Source: Candidatus Omnitrophota bacterium (lineage in GTDB: Bacteria; Hinthialibacterota; Hinthialibacteria; Hinthialibacterales; JAKPRU01). From it: DNA of 64,000 bases. The first letter of the stretch is position 1. Each line of letters starts with the position of its first letter. Shown one piece after another: positions 7,255-15,714 of the stretch. The notes under the pieces are model-generated. The model did no database searches. It had not been told where the DNA came from and saw nothing but the letters and a program-made list of their open reading frames with translations. The stretch covers positions 58,872 to 122,871 of the forward strand of contig JAKQSI010000021.1 in assembly GCA_029570205.1 (NCBI GenBank). The letters run 5' to 3'. A program made the translations under genes and the position numbers.

Positions 7255-9896
7255 CAATTCGATCGCATTCAGGCAACCCTTCGCGCCTTCTTTTCGTTTG
7301 TTTCTCTTTCGCACTTTTCTTCATGGCAGCGCCCCTCGTCCTGGCACAGGTCGGAAATGTCCATCAAAGCGCCCTGGAGGAGATTCAAAACCTGGAGTCC
7401 CGCCTGCAGGAAAACCTCCCGCCAAACGAGGAAGCGGCCCTTCTGTGGCAACTTTCAGAGCGTGCCCGGCTGATAAATGATAATGTCCGCGTTCGCTATG
7501 CCTTAACCCGCCTCCGCGAGTCCCCCGGCTGGGCCGAGTTCCCGTGGAAACGCGACGCGCTTCTGCAAGCCGCTCTATTAGAGGAACGCTTCAGCCGGTT
7601 CGGTCCCGCCGCGGAGCTGTATGGCAAAATTGTCCGTGAAGAAATCCCCAGGCCGTCTCCTCTTACCATCGACTCCCCCTATGTCGGATACGCCCTCCGG
7701 TGGGCCGAATGCCTCGAAAACTGCGGCGATAATGGAAGAGCGGCGGAAATCTATCAGGACTTACTGACCAATATGCCGCAGGATCAGGCCGCCGGTATCC
7801 TGATTTACCTCATCCGCAACTATCGTTACGGTCGCCCCTCCGCCGATGACATCGAACGTCTGGCCGAGCGGGTCCGCGCAATCGATGCTCCCACTCTTCA
7901 ATGGGAGCTGGCGAAAATGTATGTCGGCAAGGGCCTGTATGACAAAGCCGTGGAGATATTCGACCGTTTCTGGCCGAACCAGGCCAAACTCGCTGTCGAG
8001 TGTCTCGATGAGTTCCTGACCGCCTATCGTGCCACGGGAAAACTCGACACGATCCTTCAAGATGCCGAAACACACGTGCAGGATCGCCACATCGCGCATT
8101 TCCTCGCGGCGGCTTATCAGCGCCTGGGTAGGCCGGAACAATCCTTATCGGTCATCCGACGGTGCAGGGAATCAACCCTGGAATCTCTGGCCGCCAAGTT
8201 CAACATCTCCCCTGCCTCCGCCGCCGAACGGTTGCCGGTTCCTCTTACAACCTTCCTGCCCGAATTCAACCCCCTCGAATATGAGGCCCTGCGCGCCGTG
8301 GCCGATGCCACAGCCGCTTTGGATTTTGCGCTCCGAATGTGTCGGCAAAAATCCCGCGAAATCCGCTGGTATGAGGCCGCAACCACTCGGGCCGATGTGG
8401 ACCCTGTCCCACTCTGGCGTCTTTATATCGAGGCAAATGACCACAACCCTTCCGCATACCAGCAGGCCGCCAGGTCCCTCGCGCAACTCCACCATGCCAC
8501 CGAGGCTCTTGACCTTCTTCGCGAGGGCGCATCCCAGGCCCCCGGCGTTGTCACCGCCCTGGCCTATGCGGATGCCCTTATCGCCGACGGCTCCTGTGAG
8601 GGCGCTCTCCAACAGTATCGTCTCATCCGCGCGCAGAATTGGGCACAGGATTACTTCCTTGCAAAACATATCGAACCGATGCTCGATCAACCCGACCTCA
8701 GCAAGGCCCTTCGCTCCCTGTTGAAAGATCGATTGAAACAACCACAAACCGAATCCTGGGAAGATCAGGTCCTCCGCGAAATCCTGTATCGGGAAGGAGA
8801 CCTCAAAACTCTCCTCGATTGGGCATCCCGCGACACATCCGGCGCGGCCACCGTCGACCTCGCACAATGGGCTTTATACAAGGGATTTCCAAAACTGGCC
8901 CTTGATGCTTACCAGTCCGTTCCTCCCGACAGCCTGTACCGGGACACCGCCCGAATCGAAATGGCTCGCATTCTCCGCGACCTCGGAGGGGAGGATGTCG
9001 AAACCTGCCGGCGCATCGCCGGTCTCCTGGACCCCATTGTGGCCGAAATCAAAGTGGAACCCGCCGACTCGCCCGTCGCAAAATACAAGAAACTTGAAAT
9101 CCTCGATCTGTGGGCGCGAGTCAAAATCTCCGGGACCCAGGGTATGGAGGTTCTCCAGCGCTTGTATACCATTTTCGGCCAGGACCGCCAGGCCGTTCTC
9201 GCAACATACCCCGACCTGGATACCGACTGCCTCCTGCTCCTGCGAGGACTCGCCCTCTCCCAAGTGGGGTCCCTGGCCGAGGCCATTGATGAGTTCCATG
9301 CCGTTCGCACCGGCCCCCTCCGCCCGGAGGCCGACTTCTATGAAGCCCGGGCCTTGTTCTGGCAGGAAGACTACGATAAATCGAGGACCCTGTTTGAACA
9401 TCTTGTTACAGATCCCACCGGTTGGCGTTTTATGAATGACGGGCTACAATATCTCACGTTTTTCCAGCAACTCAGTTTCGGATCACTCCAATTGCTCTCC
9501 CGGGCTGCTTTTCTCGTCTGGCAGGGACGATGGGAGGATGCCGAGTCGGTCTTTCGAGACCTCTCCGTTGAGGAAAATGGCAACGACATCGGCGAGTGGG
9601 CACGATATCAAATCGGGCAGTCTTACCTTAAAGCCGGAAAACTGGATCGTGCCGTAACCGAATGGAATGGCCTCTCCCAGGATGGACGATATGCCTGGTT
9701 GCGCAACCGCCTCGGCCTCGAACTGGCGGCGCACTTTCCGTCCGATGCTTCGGATGAAATCCGACGAGAGAAATGGCTGAAAACAATTATGACCGGGGAT
9801 GGGGATACGCTGCTCAGCGATCTCGCCCGGCTTAAACTGAAACGGAGTACGGAATCGGTTCCGCCGTCTTCACGTAGATCGACAGGAGATGTCTAA
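7251..9896 (+). CDS. Secreted TPR-repeat protein
   Basis: The 881-residue protein has a clear Sec signal peptide (basic start, hydrophobic LLFVCFSFALFFMAAPLVLA, likely cleavage after A-Q). The rest is alpha-helical with repeated TPR-like pairs, for example around AAELYGKIVREE, AAEIYQDLLTNMP, AVEIFDRFWPNQAK and KLDRAVTEWNGLSQDGR. TPR proteins are protein-interaction scaffolds; no catalytic motif is seen. It overlaps the upstream gene by ATGA and is directly followed by a pilin-like gene, so the three products probably act together at the cell envelope, for instance in assembly of a surface structure. Function is not established. Confidence 0.82.
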   Translation: MTIRSHSGNPSRLLFVCFSFALFFMAAPLVLAQVGNVHQSALEEIQNLESRLQENLPPNEEAALLWQLSERARLINDNVRVRYALTRLRESPGWAEFPWKRDALLQAALLEERFSRFGPAAELYGKIVREEIPRPSPLTIDSPYVGYALRWAECLENCGDNGRAAEIYQDLLTNMPQDQAAGILIYLIRNYRYGRPSADDIERLAERVRAIDAPTLQWELAKMYVGKGLYDKAVEIFDRFWPNQAKLAVECLDEFLTAYRATGKLDTILQDAETHVQDRHIAHFLAAAYQRLGRPEQSLSVIRRCRESTLESLAAKFNISPASAAERLPVPLTTFLPEFNPLEYEALRAVADATAALDFALRMCRQKSREIRWYEAATTRADVDPVPLWRLYIEANDHNPSAYQQAARSLAQLHHATEALDLLREGASQAPGVVTALAYADALIADGSCEGALQQYRLIRAQNWAQDYFLAKHIEPMLDQPDLSKALRSLLKDRLKQPQTESWEDQVLREILYREGDLKTLLDWASRDTSGAATVDLAQWALYKGFPKLALDAYQSVPPDSLYRDTARIEMARILRDLGGEDVETCRRIAGLLDPIVAEIKVEPADSPVAKYKKLEILDLWARVKISGTQGMEVLQRLYTIFGQDRQAVLATYPDLDTDCLLLLRGLALSQVGSLAEAIDEFHAVRTGPLRPEADFYEARALFWQEDYDKSRTLFEHLVTDPTGWRFMNDGLQYLTFFQQLSFGSLQLLSRAAFLVWQGRWEDAESVFRDLSVEENGNDIGEWARYQIGQSYLKAGKLDRAVTEWNGLSQDGRYAWLRNRLGLELAAHFPSDASDEIRREKWLKTIMTGDGDTLLSDLARLKLKRSTESVPPSSRRSTGDV

Positions 9897-10721
9897 ATGA
9901 CTCAACCCGCTGTGCCGCAGGGAAGGGAATACGAGGATACTGCTCCGGGTGGAATGCGCCTCTCCTATGGCGAACTCATCACTCTCGCCGTGGCCTTCTG
10001 CATGATCGCATTCGTCGCCGTCCCCAGCTTTCTGAACGCACTCTATGAAATTCGCGGGCGCGAATGCACTAACCGCTTGGAACTCATCTACCGGATACTG
10101 TCCGATATCGCCAGAGAACGCGGCACACAACCCGGCAACGAGATCTGCCAGGTCTTCGATGTCAATCTCCGCCTGGATCGCATGAAAGCTTTCATCAAAA
10201 TCGGCGCAGAACCCGACTGCCCCGATGTCGGCGACTATATCGTCGATCTCCACTTGGGCATGGACGGCCGCCCCATCCCGCCCAAATGCGCACTCGGTTC
10301 CTGGTTCTTCTGTATGCACGACCTCCGCGATCCGAAAGCCTTGACCATGAGCCTTCGCGATGCCTCCGATGAACTCTCCGTTCATTTGCGTACACTATTC
10401 TCGGAGGATCTGGTCAAGTCCATCGACGAGTATACGGGACTCGGCCCCCCGCCTGTCGACCTTCAGCGAAACCTCATCGATGAACTCAACCGGATCATCC
10501 TCAAAGAAAACCTTTACTCGGAACAACGGTTTGCCCACGTCAAACTGAGCAAAAAAGTGCTCCAGGAAATCGGCAAACCCCTCGAAGGCGAAGATATGAC
10601 ACGATTTAACCGCCTCTTGCTGGAGGAGGCCTACCCCGGCCGATTTGTAAAAAGGAAATTGAAACCAGGGAGCGAGCATCTCCACCGGTTTGTTCCGCCT
10701 GCAACGGCTCCCTCCGGTTAA
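9897..10721 (+). CDS. Pilin-like membrane-anchored protein
   Basis: The 274-residue protein has one N-terminal membrane helix (about 24-47). Its sequence GELITLAVAFCMIAFVAVPSFLNALYEIRG resembles the N-terminal helix of type IV pilins and pseudopilins, including the AIPNFLNA-like part. The canonical prepilin cleavage motif (G-F-x3-E) is not clean: a Gly-Glu pair is present, but not at the standard spacing. The remainder contains YIVDLHLGMDGRPIPPKCALG, like the C-terminal part of small pseudopilins. The ATG abuts the stop of the TPR gene and has an AGGAG site in front. It may be a degenerate or specialised pseudopilin. Confidence 0.7.
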   Translation: MTQPAVPQGREYEDTAPGGMRLSYGELITLAVAFCMIAFVAVPSFLNALYEIRGRECTNRLELIYRILSDIARERGTQPGNEICQVFDVNLRLDRMKAFIKIGAEPDCPDVGDYIVDLHLGMDGRPIPPKCALGSWFFCMHDLRDPKALTMSLRDASDELSVHLRTLFSEDLVKSIDEYTGLGPPPVDLQRNLIDELNRIILKENLYSEQRFAHVKLSKKVLQEIGKPLEGEDMTRFNRLLLEEAYPGRFVKRKLKPGSEHLHRFVPPATAPSG

Positions 10722-10736
10722 TTTAAAGGAATTCCT

Positions 10737-12134
10737 ATGGCAACGATTCTCGTCGTTGATGATGAAGCACGAATGCGCAAGGTCATCTCCCTTGCCCTCA
10801 CCGAGGATGGCCATGAAATCCTGGAGGCCGAAAATGCCGCCCAGGCGCTCGAAATCATCCGAAGCACCGCTCTGTCCCTCGTCATAACCGACCTGCGCAT
10901 GCCCGGCGGCGACGGCACCGAGGTCCTTAAGGGCGCACGGGCAACCAGCCTGCATCTTCCGGTTATCATTCTCACCGCCTACGGAACGGTTGAGAATGCC
11001 GTCCAGGCCCTCAAAGAGGGCGCTCATGATTACCTGCTGAAACCCTGCGATCTCGATGAATTAAAACTCTCCGTCAAAAAAGCCCTTTGGGTGCAGCAGA
11101 TCACTCTGGAGAACCGATATCTCCGCGAACAACTCTCCGGCAAATCCGGCTATGGAGAACTGGTCGGGCGATCTCCCAAAATGGTTCATGTGTTCGAACT
11201 GATCGCACGAGTCGCCCAGGGGGACAGCACCGTCCTGATCCGTGGCGAAAGCGGAACCGGCAAGGAACTCGTCGCACGCGCCATCCACCGCGACAGCCCC
11301 CGACGCGAACAACCCTTTGTCGCCGTCAACTGCATGGCCCTGCCTTCGGACCTCCTGGAAAACGAACTGTTCGGTCACGTTCGCGGAGCATACACCGGCG
11401 CAGTCTCCACCTCTGTCGGAAAATTCGAACTGGCGGATGGCGGAACTCTCTTCCTCGATGAAATCGGCGACATGCAGCCCAGAATGCAGGGCAAAATCCT
11501 CCGCGCCATTCAGGAAAAAGTCATCGAGCCGGTCGGCGGTAATCGAAGCAAGCGCGTCGACGTCCGCATCGTGGCCGCTACCAATTCAAATCTGGAAGAA
11601 AAAGTAGAGAAGGGAGAAATGCGCGCCGACCTCTACTACCGGCTCAATGTCGTCCCCATCATCATTCCCCCTCTCCGCGAACGCAAAGAAGATATCCCTC
11701 TCCTCGTCGAACACTTCCTCGCAAAAAAATCCAACGGCCGCCCCACGCTCAAATTCGCGCCGGAGGACATGGCGCTGCTGGCACGGTATCATTGGCCCGG
11801 AAATGTGCGCGAACTGGAAAACCTCGTCGAACGAGCCGTCGTCCTGGGAACCACCAATGTCACCCACCTCATGCCCGCCATTGCGTTCGGCAGCGCAGCG
11901 CCCCAGGGAACTGCCGCCCCTCATCCCTTTCACGATCTCGTGGATCTGGTTTACAAAGACGCCAAAAAAATGGTCATCGACGAATTCGACAAGTACTACT
12001 TCTCACAGATACTCCGACGCACAAAAGGCAACGTCAGCCAGGCCGCCGACCTCATGCGAATCCACCGCAAAAACCTCCACCTGAAACTCTCCGACCTCAA
12101 CCTCGACCCCAAACAATTCTCCAGCCCAGAATAA
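10737..12134 (+). CDS. NtrC-family sigma-54-dependent response regulator
   Basis: A complete 465-residue three-domain regulator. The receiver domain (1-120) has D8-D9, the phosphoacceptor D52, T80 and K102. The AAA+ domain has Walker A GESGTGKE (170-177), the sigma-54 contact loop GAYTGA (217-222) and Walker B LFLDEIGD (238-245). A Fis-type helix-turn-helix closes the protein (VSQAADLMRIHRKNLHLKL). It activates sigma-54 promoters in response to a histidine kinase. No intact kinase is adjacent; the convergent PAS protein next door lacks a kinase domain. It is the last gene of the 3778-12134 run, so it may control it. Confidence 0.95.
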   Translation: MATILVVDDEARMRKVISLALTEDGHEILEAENAAQALEIIRSTALSLVITDLRMPGGDGTEVLKGARATSLHLPVIILTAYGTVENAVQALKEGAHDYLLKPCDLDELKLSVKKALWVQQITLENRYLREQLSGKSGYGELVGRSPKMVHVFELIARVAQGDSTVLIRGESGTGKELVARAIHRDSPRREQPFVAVNCMALPSDLLENELFGHVRGAYTGAVSTSVGKFELADGGTLFLDEIGDMQPRMQGKILRAIQEKVIEPVGGNRSKRVDVRIVAATNSNLEEKVEKGEMRADLYYRLNVVPIIIPPLRERKEDIPLLVEHFLAKKSNGRPTLKFAPEDMALLARYHWPGNVRELENLVERAVVLGTTNVTHLMPAIAFGSAAPQGTAAPHPFHDLVDLVYKDAKKMVIDEFDKYYFSQILRRTKGNVSQAADLMRIHRKNLHLKLSDLNLDPKQFSSPE

Positions 12135-12140
12135 AATAGA

Positions 12141-12287
12141 TCCCTCTTACTCCATCCCTCCCATCTGCCGCATTGGTCCCATCTGTCTTATTGGTCTTAT
12201 CCCTCCCATTTTATCCTTTTCTCTCTTCCGTCCACTCTGTCCATTCTTTTCTTCAATTTTGAATTCTTAATTTTTAATTAAAAAAAC
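12141..12287 (-). repeat. Convergent intergenic repeat region (ATTGGTCCC-type array plus AATTAAGAATT repeat)
   Basis: Between the two convergent genes the + strand is pyrimidine-rich with roughly 10-base units (CCATCTGCCG CATTGGTCCC ATCTGTCTTA TTGGTCTTAT CCCTCCCATT). This is followed by an A/T-rich repeat (TTTTGAATTCTTAATTTTTAATTAAAA) that runs into the stop codon of the - strand gene. Similar arrays lie at 14260, 14740, 22850, 26836 and 32720. Confidence 0.6.
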
Positions 12288-13300
12288 CACACTCTCCCCA
12301 GCGAAGGCCCCGCCTCCGCCCCCGCAATCGGCAAAGAGCGGCAGGTCACAATCCTGTCGCCCACCGTCAGCTCCGCAGTCCAGGCCGCATCCGGTTCCCG
12401 CGACAACTTGGTCCAGGCCGATTTCCACGCCGCCGAATCCTGCGAGGTGTATTGCCCCAGAACTCGGCACAGATCCGCACTCCCCATTCGCAAAGTCGAT
12501 TCCCGATCCAACCCAAACATCCTCAAAAATGCATCGTTCACTTCCATCACCATCCCCACCGAATCCGTCACCAGGATTCCCTCGGAAATGTGCTTCAGCA
12601 CACTGCTGAAACGACGGTTCTGCGCGGTCAACTCGGCGGTGCGGTCCCCCAGGTTCAGCAAGGCTTCCTGCAACTCCGCCGTCCTCTCGTGAAGATCCCG
12701 GTTGGAAGTCTCCAGGTCCTGCCGAACCTCATGCAATTCCGCATTCTTCCGTTCCAACTCCTGCGCTTTCTCTTCCACCATGGCCAAACTCTGAGCAATG
12801 ATCGCGTTTTGCGCGCGAAGATCCTCATACACCGAGGGTTTGCTCAGCGAGCGAAACTTCTCCTGTAGAAATCCCACCAGGTTCTTCGCGAGTTTCTTGG
12901 AGGTCCCCGCTCGGCTCTTGGAGGCAACAATTCGGGTCTCGCCGGACTCCAGAACATTCACATCCACACGGTCCATCAGGCGGCGCACAGCGGGGATGCC
13001 CTTCAAACTGCTCGTCGCGGGGCCGGTCCCGTCCAGCAAACTGCGGATCTTGTCCGCTTCCAGCTTCTTGGGAACCAGCCCTTCCATCTCGATCAGCAGA
13101 TCATCCCCTTCAGTGCGAAACGAGGCCACCAATGTCCCGCCTCCCTGTTCCAGTACCCACTTCCCCAGCTCGAACATGGAGGTGGTCACCTGAAGGCGTT
13201 CCGTCACATCGAATCCCAACTCCTCACAACTCAGCTGCACCCGGTTGCGAGCCTCGATGATCTGTTCGACAGAATCAATTGCCGATCGGTAGATATCCAT
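12278..13300 (-). CDS. RsbT-like ATPase fold plus PAS sensor protein, probably truncated
   Basis: The 340-residue protein has an N-terminal domain (1-130) resembling RsbT/RsbW anti-sigma ATPases: LGFDVTERLQVTTSMFELGKWVL corresponds to the N-box helix, but the usual Asn is absent, and KGIPAVRRLMDRV matches the RsbT end. A coiled coil follows (about 165-240), then a PAS domain (about 240-340: ISEGILVTDSVGMVMEVNDAFLRMFG). The PAS domain ends in GRVWFF, where related kinases continue with RD(I/V)TE and the kinase core. The stop codon lies in an A/T repeat. It may be a 3'-truncated sensor or a genuine kinase-less partner of the neighbouring regulator. Confidence 0.75.
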   Translation of the reverse strand: MDIYRSAIDSVEQIIEARNRVQLSCEELGFDVTERLQVTTSMFELGKWVLEQGGGTLVASFRTEGDDLLIEMEGLVPKKLEADKIRSLLDGTGPATSSLKGIPAVRRLMDRVDVNVLESGETRIVASKSRAGTSKKLAKNLVGFLQEKFRSLSKPSVYEDLRAQNAIIAQSLAMVEEKAQELERKNAELHEVRQDLETSNRDLHERTAELQEALLNLGDRTAELTAQNRRFSSVLKHISEGILVTDSVGMVMEVNDAFLRMFGLDRESTLRMGSADLCRVLGQYTSQDSAAWKSAWTKLSREPDAAWTAELTVGDRIVTCRSLPIAGAEAGPSLGRVWFF

Positions 13301-13392
13301 AATTCACACAAACCGGCGGAAATATAACTTTCCTGAAAGGTTCCTACAAACTCCAAACCTTTCCCCTGCCAATCCCCTCATATCCTTTTCCG

Positions 13393-13444
13393 CCCCTCTC
13401 TCCTCTCTGTCCCCTCTCCTCTCTGTCCCCTCTCCTCTCTCGTC
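13393..13444 (+). repeat. Short pyrimidine tandem repeat, about 16-base unit x3
   Basis: The unit CCCCTCTCCTCTCTGT recurs about three times with small length changes. It lies in the space between the lipoprotein gene's 3' end and the PAS gene's start, both on the - strand. No gene or promoter was recognised in it. Confidence 0.7.
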
Positions 13445-13478
13445 CCTCTTTGCCCGCCCGTATTTCCTGTCCCTTTCT

Positions 13479-14126
13479 TCAATTCTTAATCTCCTTCGTT
13501 GCGTCCTCCACTGTCGCTCCCGCTGTTGGAGTCACTGTCTTCGTTGCCGGTTCGACCTTCGCTTCTGCGGAAGACTCGGTCTCTTCCGTCTCCATCCCGA
13601 TCACCTCGTAGCGGGCCGCTTCCTCCTCCTCTTCCTCCTTTTTCCCAATGGTAAAAACGGCCTTCCCGATCGGTTCGCCGTCCGCGTATACCGCTGCCGT
13701 CCACTTGCCTTCGCCCCCACGTTCCAGAAGACGATTCATGTCGAACTGCACGCCCAAGTCCAGATTCTCCGGATACTGCTTCGATTCGTTCATCACCACG
13801 TAGTCCGCTGGAGAGGTCAACTCGAATGTCACGCGGCTTTTCCGGTGTTCCGGATTGAGCTGTGCCGCGACAATCACATAAGGATCCTCTTCCGGAAGGA
13901 ACTGGTCTGTAATACCGATCCAATGGCCTTCCTCGGTCAGTCCTTTGCATGTAAACACATCCACCGAATCTTCTGTGGCTTGAAATAAGCCCACCGATGG
14001 TTTGTTGTGTATGCACCCCACCAGGCCTCCCCCAAAAACCATCGGGATCACGACCCACAGGCAGAGAACAATCCGTCTCTCCCGTGCGCCCCTTTTATCT
14101 TTTATGTTCTTAATGTCTCTGTGCAT
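13479..14126 (-). CDS. Putative lipoprotein, unknown function
   Basis: Starting at the ATG at 14126, the product is about 215 residues. After a basic segment there is a hydrophobic stretch ending in GGGLVGC, a lipobox, so the mature protein should be lipid-anchored at that Cys. The body is beta-rich (about residues 45-165: CKGLTEEGHWIGITDQFLPEEDPYVIV, later GKWTAAVYADGEPIGKAVFTIGKKE), a layout seen in small surface Ig-like proteins. The tail is acidic and Thr/Ala/Glu-rich. The final residues EIKN and the stop codon are encoded by the AATTAAGAATTGA repeat. No family recognised. Confidence 0.7.
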   Translation of the reverse strand: MHRDIKNIKDKRGARERRIVLCLWVVIPMVFGGGLVGCIHNKPSVGLFQATEDSVDVFTCKGLTEEGHWIGITDQFLPEEDPYVIVAAQLNPEHRKSRVTFELTSPADYVVMNESKQYPENLDLGVQFDMNRLLERGGEGKWTAAVYADGEPIGKAVFTIGKKEEEEEEAARYEVIGMETEETESSAEAKVEPATKTVTPTAGATVEDATKEIKN

Positions 14127-14209
14127 TTCATTCACAATCCTTTCAATCCTATTATTGTAGGGAAGGGACAGCCCGGCCGTCAACAGACTGCACTGCTCTC
14201 CGCCGACAA

Positions 14210-14345
14210 ATCATTTCCCGACATTTCAACGATTCACCCGCCCCCGCAGTCTCCCATCCCCCCATCCCTTCTATTCCCCTCATTGGTCCCATTGGTCTCA
14301 TTCGACCCATCCCCCCACTTTTCTTCATTTCAAATTCCTTCTCCC
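14210..14345 (-). repeat. ATTGGTCCC-type array downstream of padR-like gene
   Basis: The + strand carries CCCCATCCCTTCTATTCCCC, then CATTGGTCCCATTGGTCTCATTCGACCCAT. Read in the gene direction, this starts at the PadR stop codon with GGAATTTGAAATGAAG, which contains the TGA stop. A related shorter stretch at 14738-14800 includes GTTGGTCCGATTGATCTCATTCG. Confidence 0.6.
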
Positions 14346-14650
14346 CCCAGTGTAACATCCATAGCCCGGCTGAACAGACGCCATTCGCGCAGACTGTACT
14401 CCAATTCCTGGCCCCCTTTTTTCGTCAGCAAATAGACCCTTACCAATCCCTCCTCCCGCGAGATCAGCAACCCCTTCTTTTCCAGACGATGAAGGCATGG
14501 ATAAATGCTTCCGCTGGGGATCGCGAATGCCCCCGCGCTTCGTTCCAGTATTGTTTTCCTCAGCTCGTTCGCGTATTGTGGTCTGTCCCTCAAAGCCGCC
14601 AGAATCAGTGTCGTCATACAGCCTTTCAGCAACTCTCTTCGAAAACGCAT
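14330..14650 (-). CDS. PadR-family transcriptional regulator
   Basis: The ~106-residue protein has the PadR winged-helix pattern: RRELLKGCMTTLILAAL, RPQYANELRK, then SGSIYPCLHRLEKKGLLISREEGLVRVYLLTKKGGQEL. I chose the ATG at 14650 because AGGAGG precedes it at the right distance and because family members start here; an upstream in-frame ATG exists at 14683. PadR proteins usually repress a nearby efflux or stress gene. The likely target is unclear, as the neighbouring lipoprotein is downstream on the same strand. The last residues and stop lie in the A/T repeat. Confidence 0.85.
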   Translation of the reverse strand: MRFRRELLKGCMTTLILAALRDRPQYANELRKTILERSAGAFAIPSGSIYPCLHRLEKKGLLISREEGLVRVYLLTKKGGQELEYSLREWRLFSRAMDVTLGGEGI

Positions 14651-14828
14651 CTTTCCGGCTCCTCCTGTTTGAATAAATGACATTTATACCATTATTCTTC
14701 GCCTTCTCCCCCTGATGTATGATTCCACTGACGATCCCCACATCCCTCTTACTCCTTTCATCTCCCCATCCCTCCTCGTTGGTCCGATTGATCTCATTCG
14801 TGCCAGACTCTCAAAAGAAGGTAGCCTG

Positions 14829-15697
14829 ACGTAATGACTAGCCGCTACCCCCGGCTTCAACTAAAAACGGGACATCGCCTGTTCTCGTCGTAGACGGGGT
14901 GAACGACCATGAGCGGAGACTGTGTCAGGATCCATGATTCACTGGAAAGCATCCTGGACCGGCTCCGCATGTTTCAAATCGAAGAACATCTCGCCAAATT
15001 CGAAAATACACAGCATTTTCGTAGTCTGGAAGGATAATTTAAGGATTCCCAGTACGACGTTGATCATGCGGCACATCGGGCAAAGGAAATCCATCGGGAC
15101 TCCGATCTGCGTCGGCGTAATCGGCCACTATTCCCACGGCTAATCCAGCCTGCTGAATGCCATGCAGGACAGGAATCGGGATGTGGAGACATTGCGGCAG
15201 CAGGTGAGGCGGTTGCGGCGGTACTTATACCGACGGAAATCGCAGAAGGGGAGAGGAGATCCGTTACTCTTCCAGTATGGGAGGTTGTTGGAGATGCCCG
15301 AAAAGAAGAGGAAGCGATTGAGCGGGAGCGGCGGCTCATCGCGGTGGGCCGGAAACACTACTTGTTTCTCGGCTTTCTCGGCAGTGACCGGGGTGGCCGG
15401 AACGCGGCGATAATTCACTCGCTGATCGTACCTGCAAACGGCGCAGCATGTAGACGTTCGGCTACCTGAGAAATGTGTTGGACCGGATCGCCGACCACCC
15501 GATTAAACGGATTGAGGAACTAACCCCCCTTGGCCTGGAAGCAGGCGCACGCCCAATCCTGACGTCCTCTTCCTGACGTCCCGTCGGCTTCCGAGATCCT
15601 CTACTCTCCCCGGCCTACCGGCACACTCCCATTTATCCCCCCAGAATCGCATACTCTTACCCCCCCCACTAGCGCGGGGTTGACCGGACGGTTACGT
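14829..15697 (+). mobile_element. Decayed IS66-family element
   Basis: The right end (15672-15694) reads, on the - strand, GTAACCGTCCGGTCAACCCC, a typical IS66 terminus. The left end near 14831 (GTAATGACTAGCCGCTACCCCC) is a diverged counterpart. The 7-base ACGTAAT lies on both flanks, perhaps the target duplication. The interior is ~0.87 kb instead of ~2.5 kb and contains only TnpC fragments, so the element is internally deleted and cannot transpose. It separates the PadR/lipoprotein region from the protease gene. Confidence 0.65.
15162..15560 (+). pseudogene. IS66 transposase TnpC remnant (frameshifted)
   Basis: Three pieces of the IS66 transposase can be read in different frames. From 15162 comes an N-terminal leucine-zipper-like segment (VETLRQQVRRLRRYLYRRKSQKG). 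From 15314 there is AIERERRLIAVGRKHYLF followed by GSDRGGRNAAIIHSLI. From about 15462 comes GYLRNVLDRIADHPIKRIEEL, the near-terminal IS66 signature. The catalytic middle domain is missing and the joins need frame changes. The identification rests on the GRKxYLFxGSDRGG and RIADHPI motifs. Confidence 0.75.
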
Positions 15698-15714
15698 AAT
15701 TCTGCTTTGGTTGG

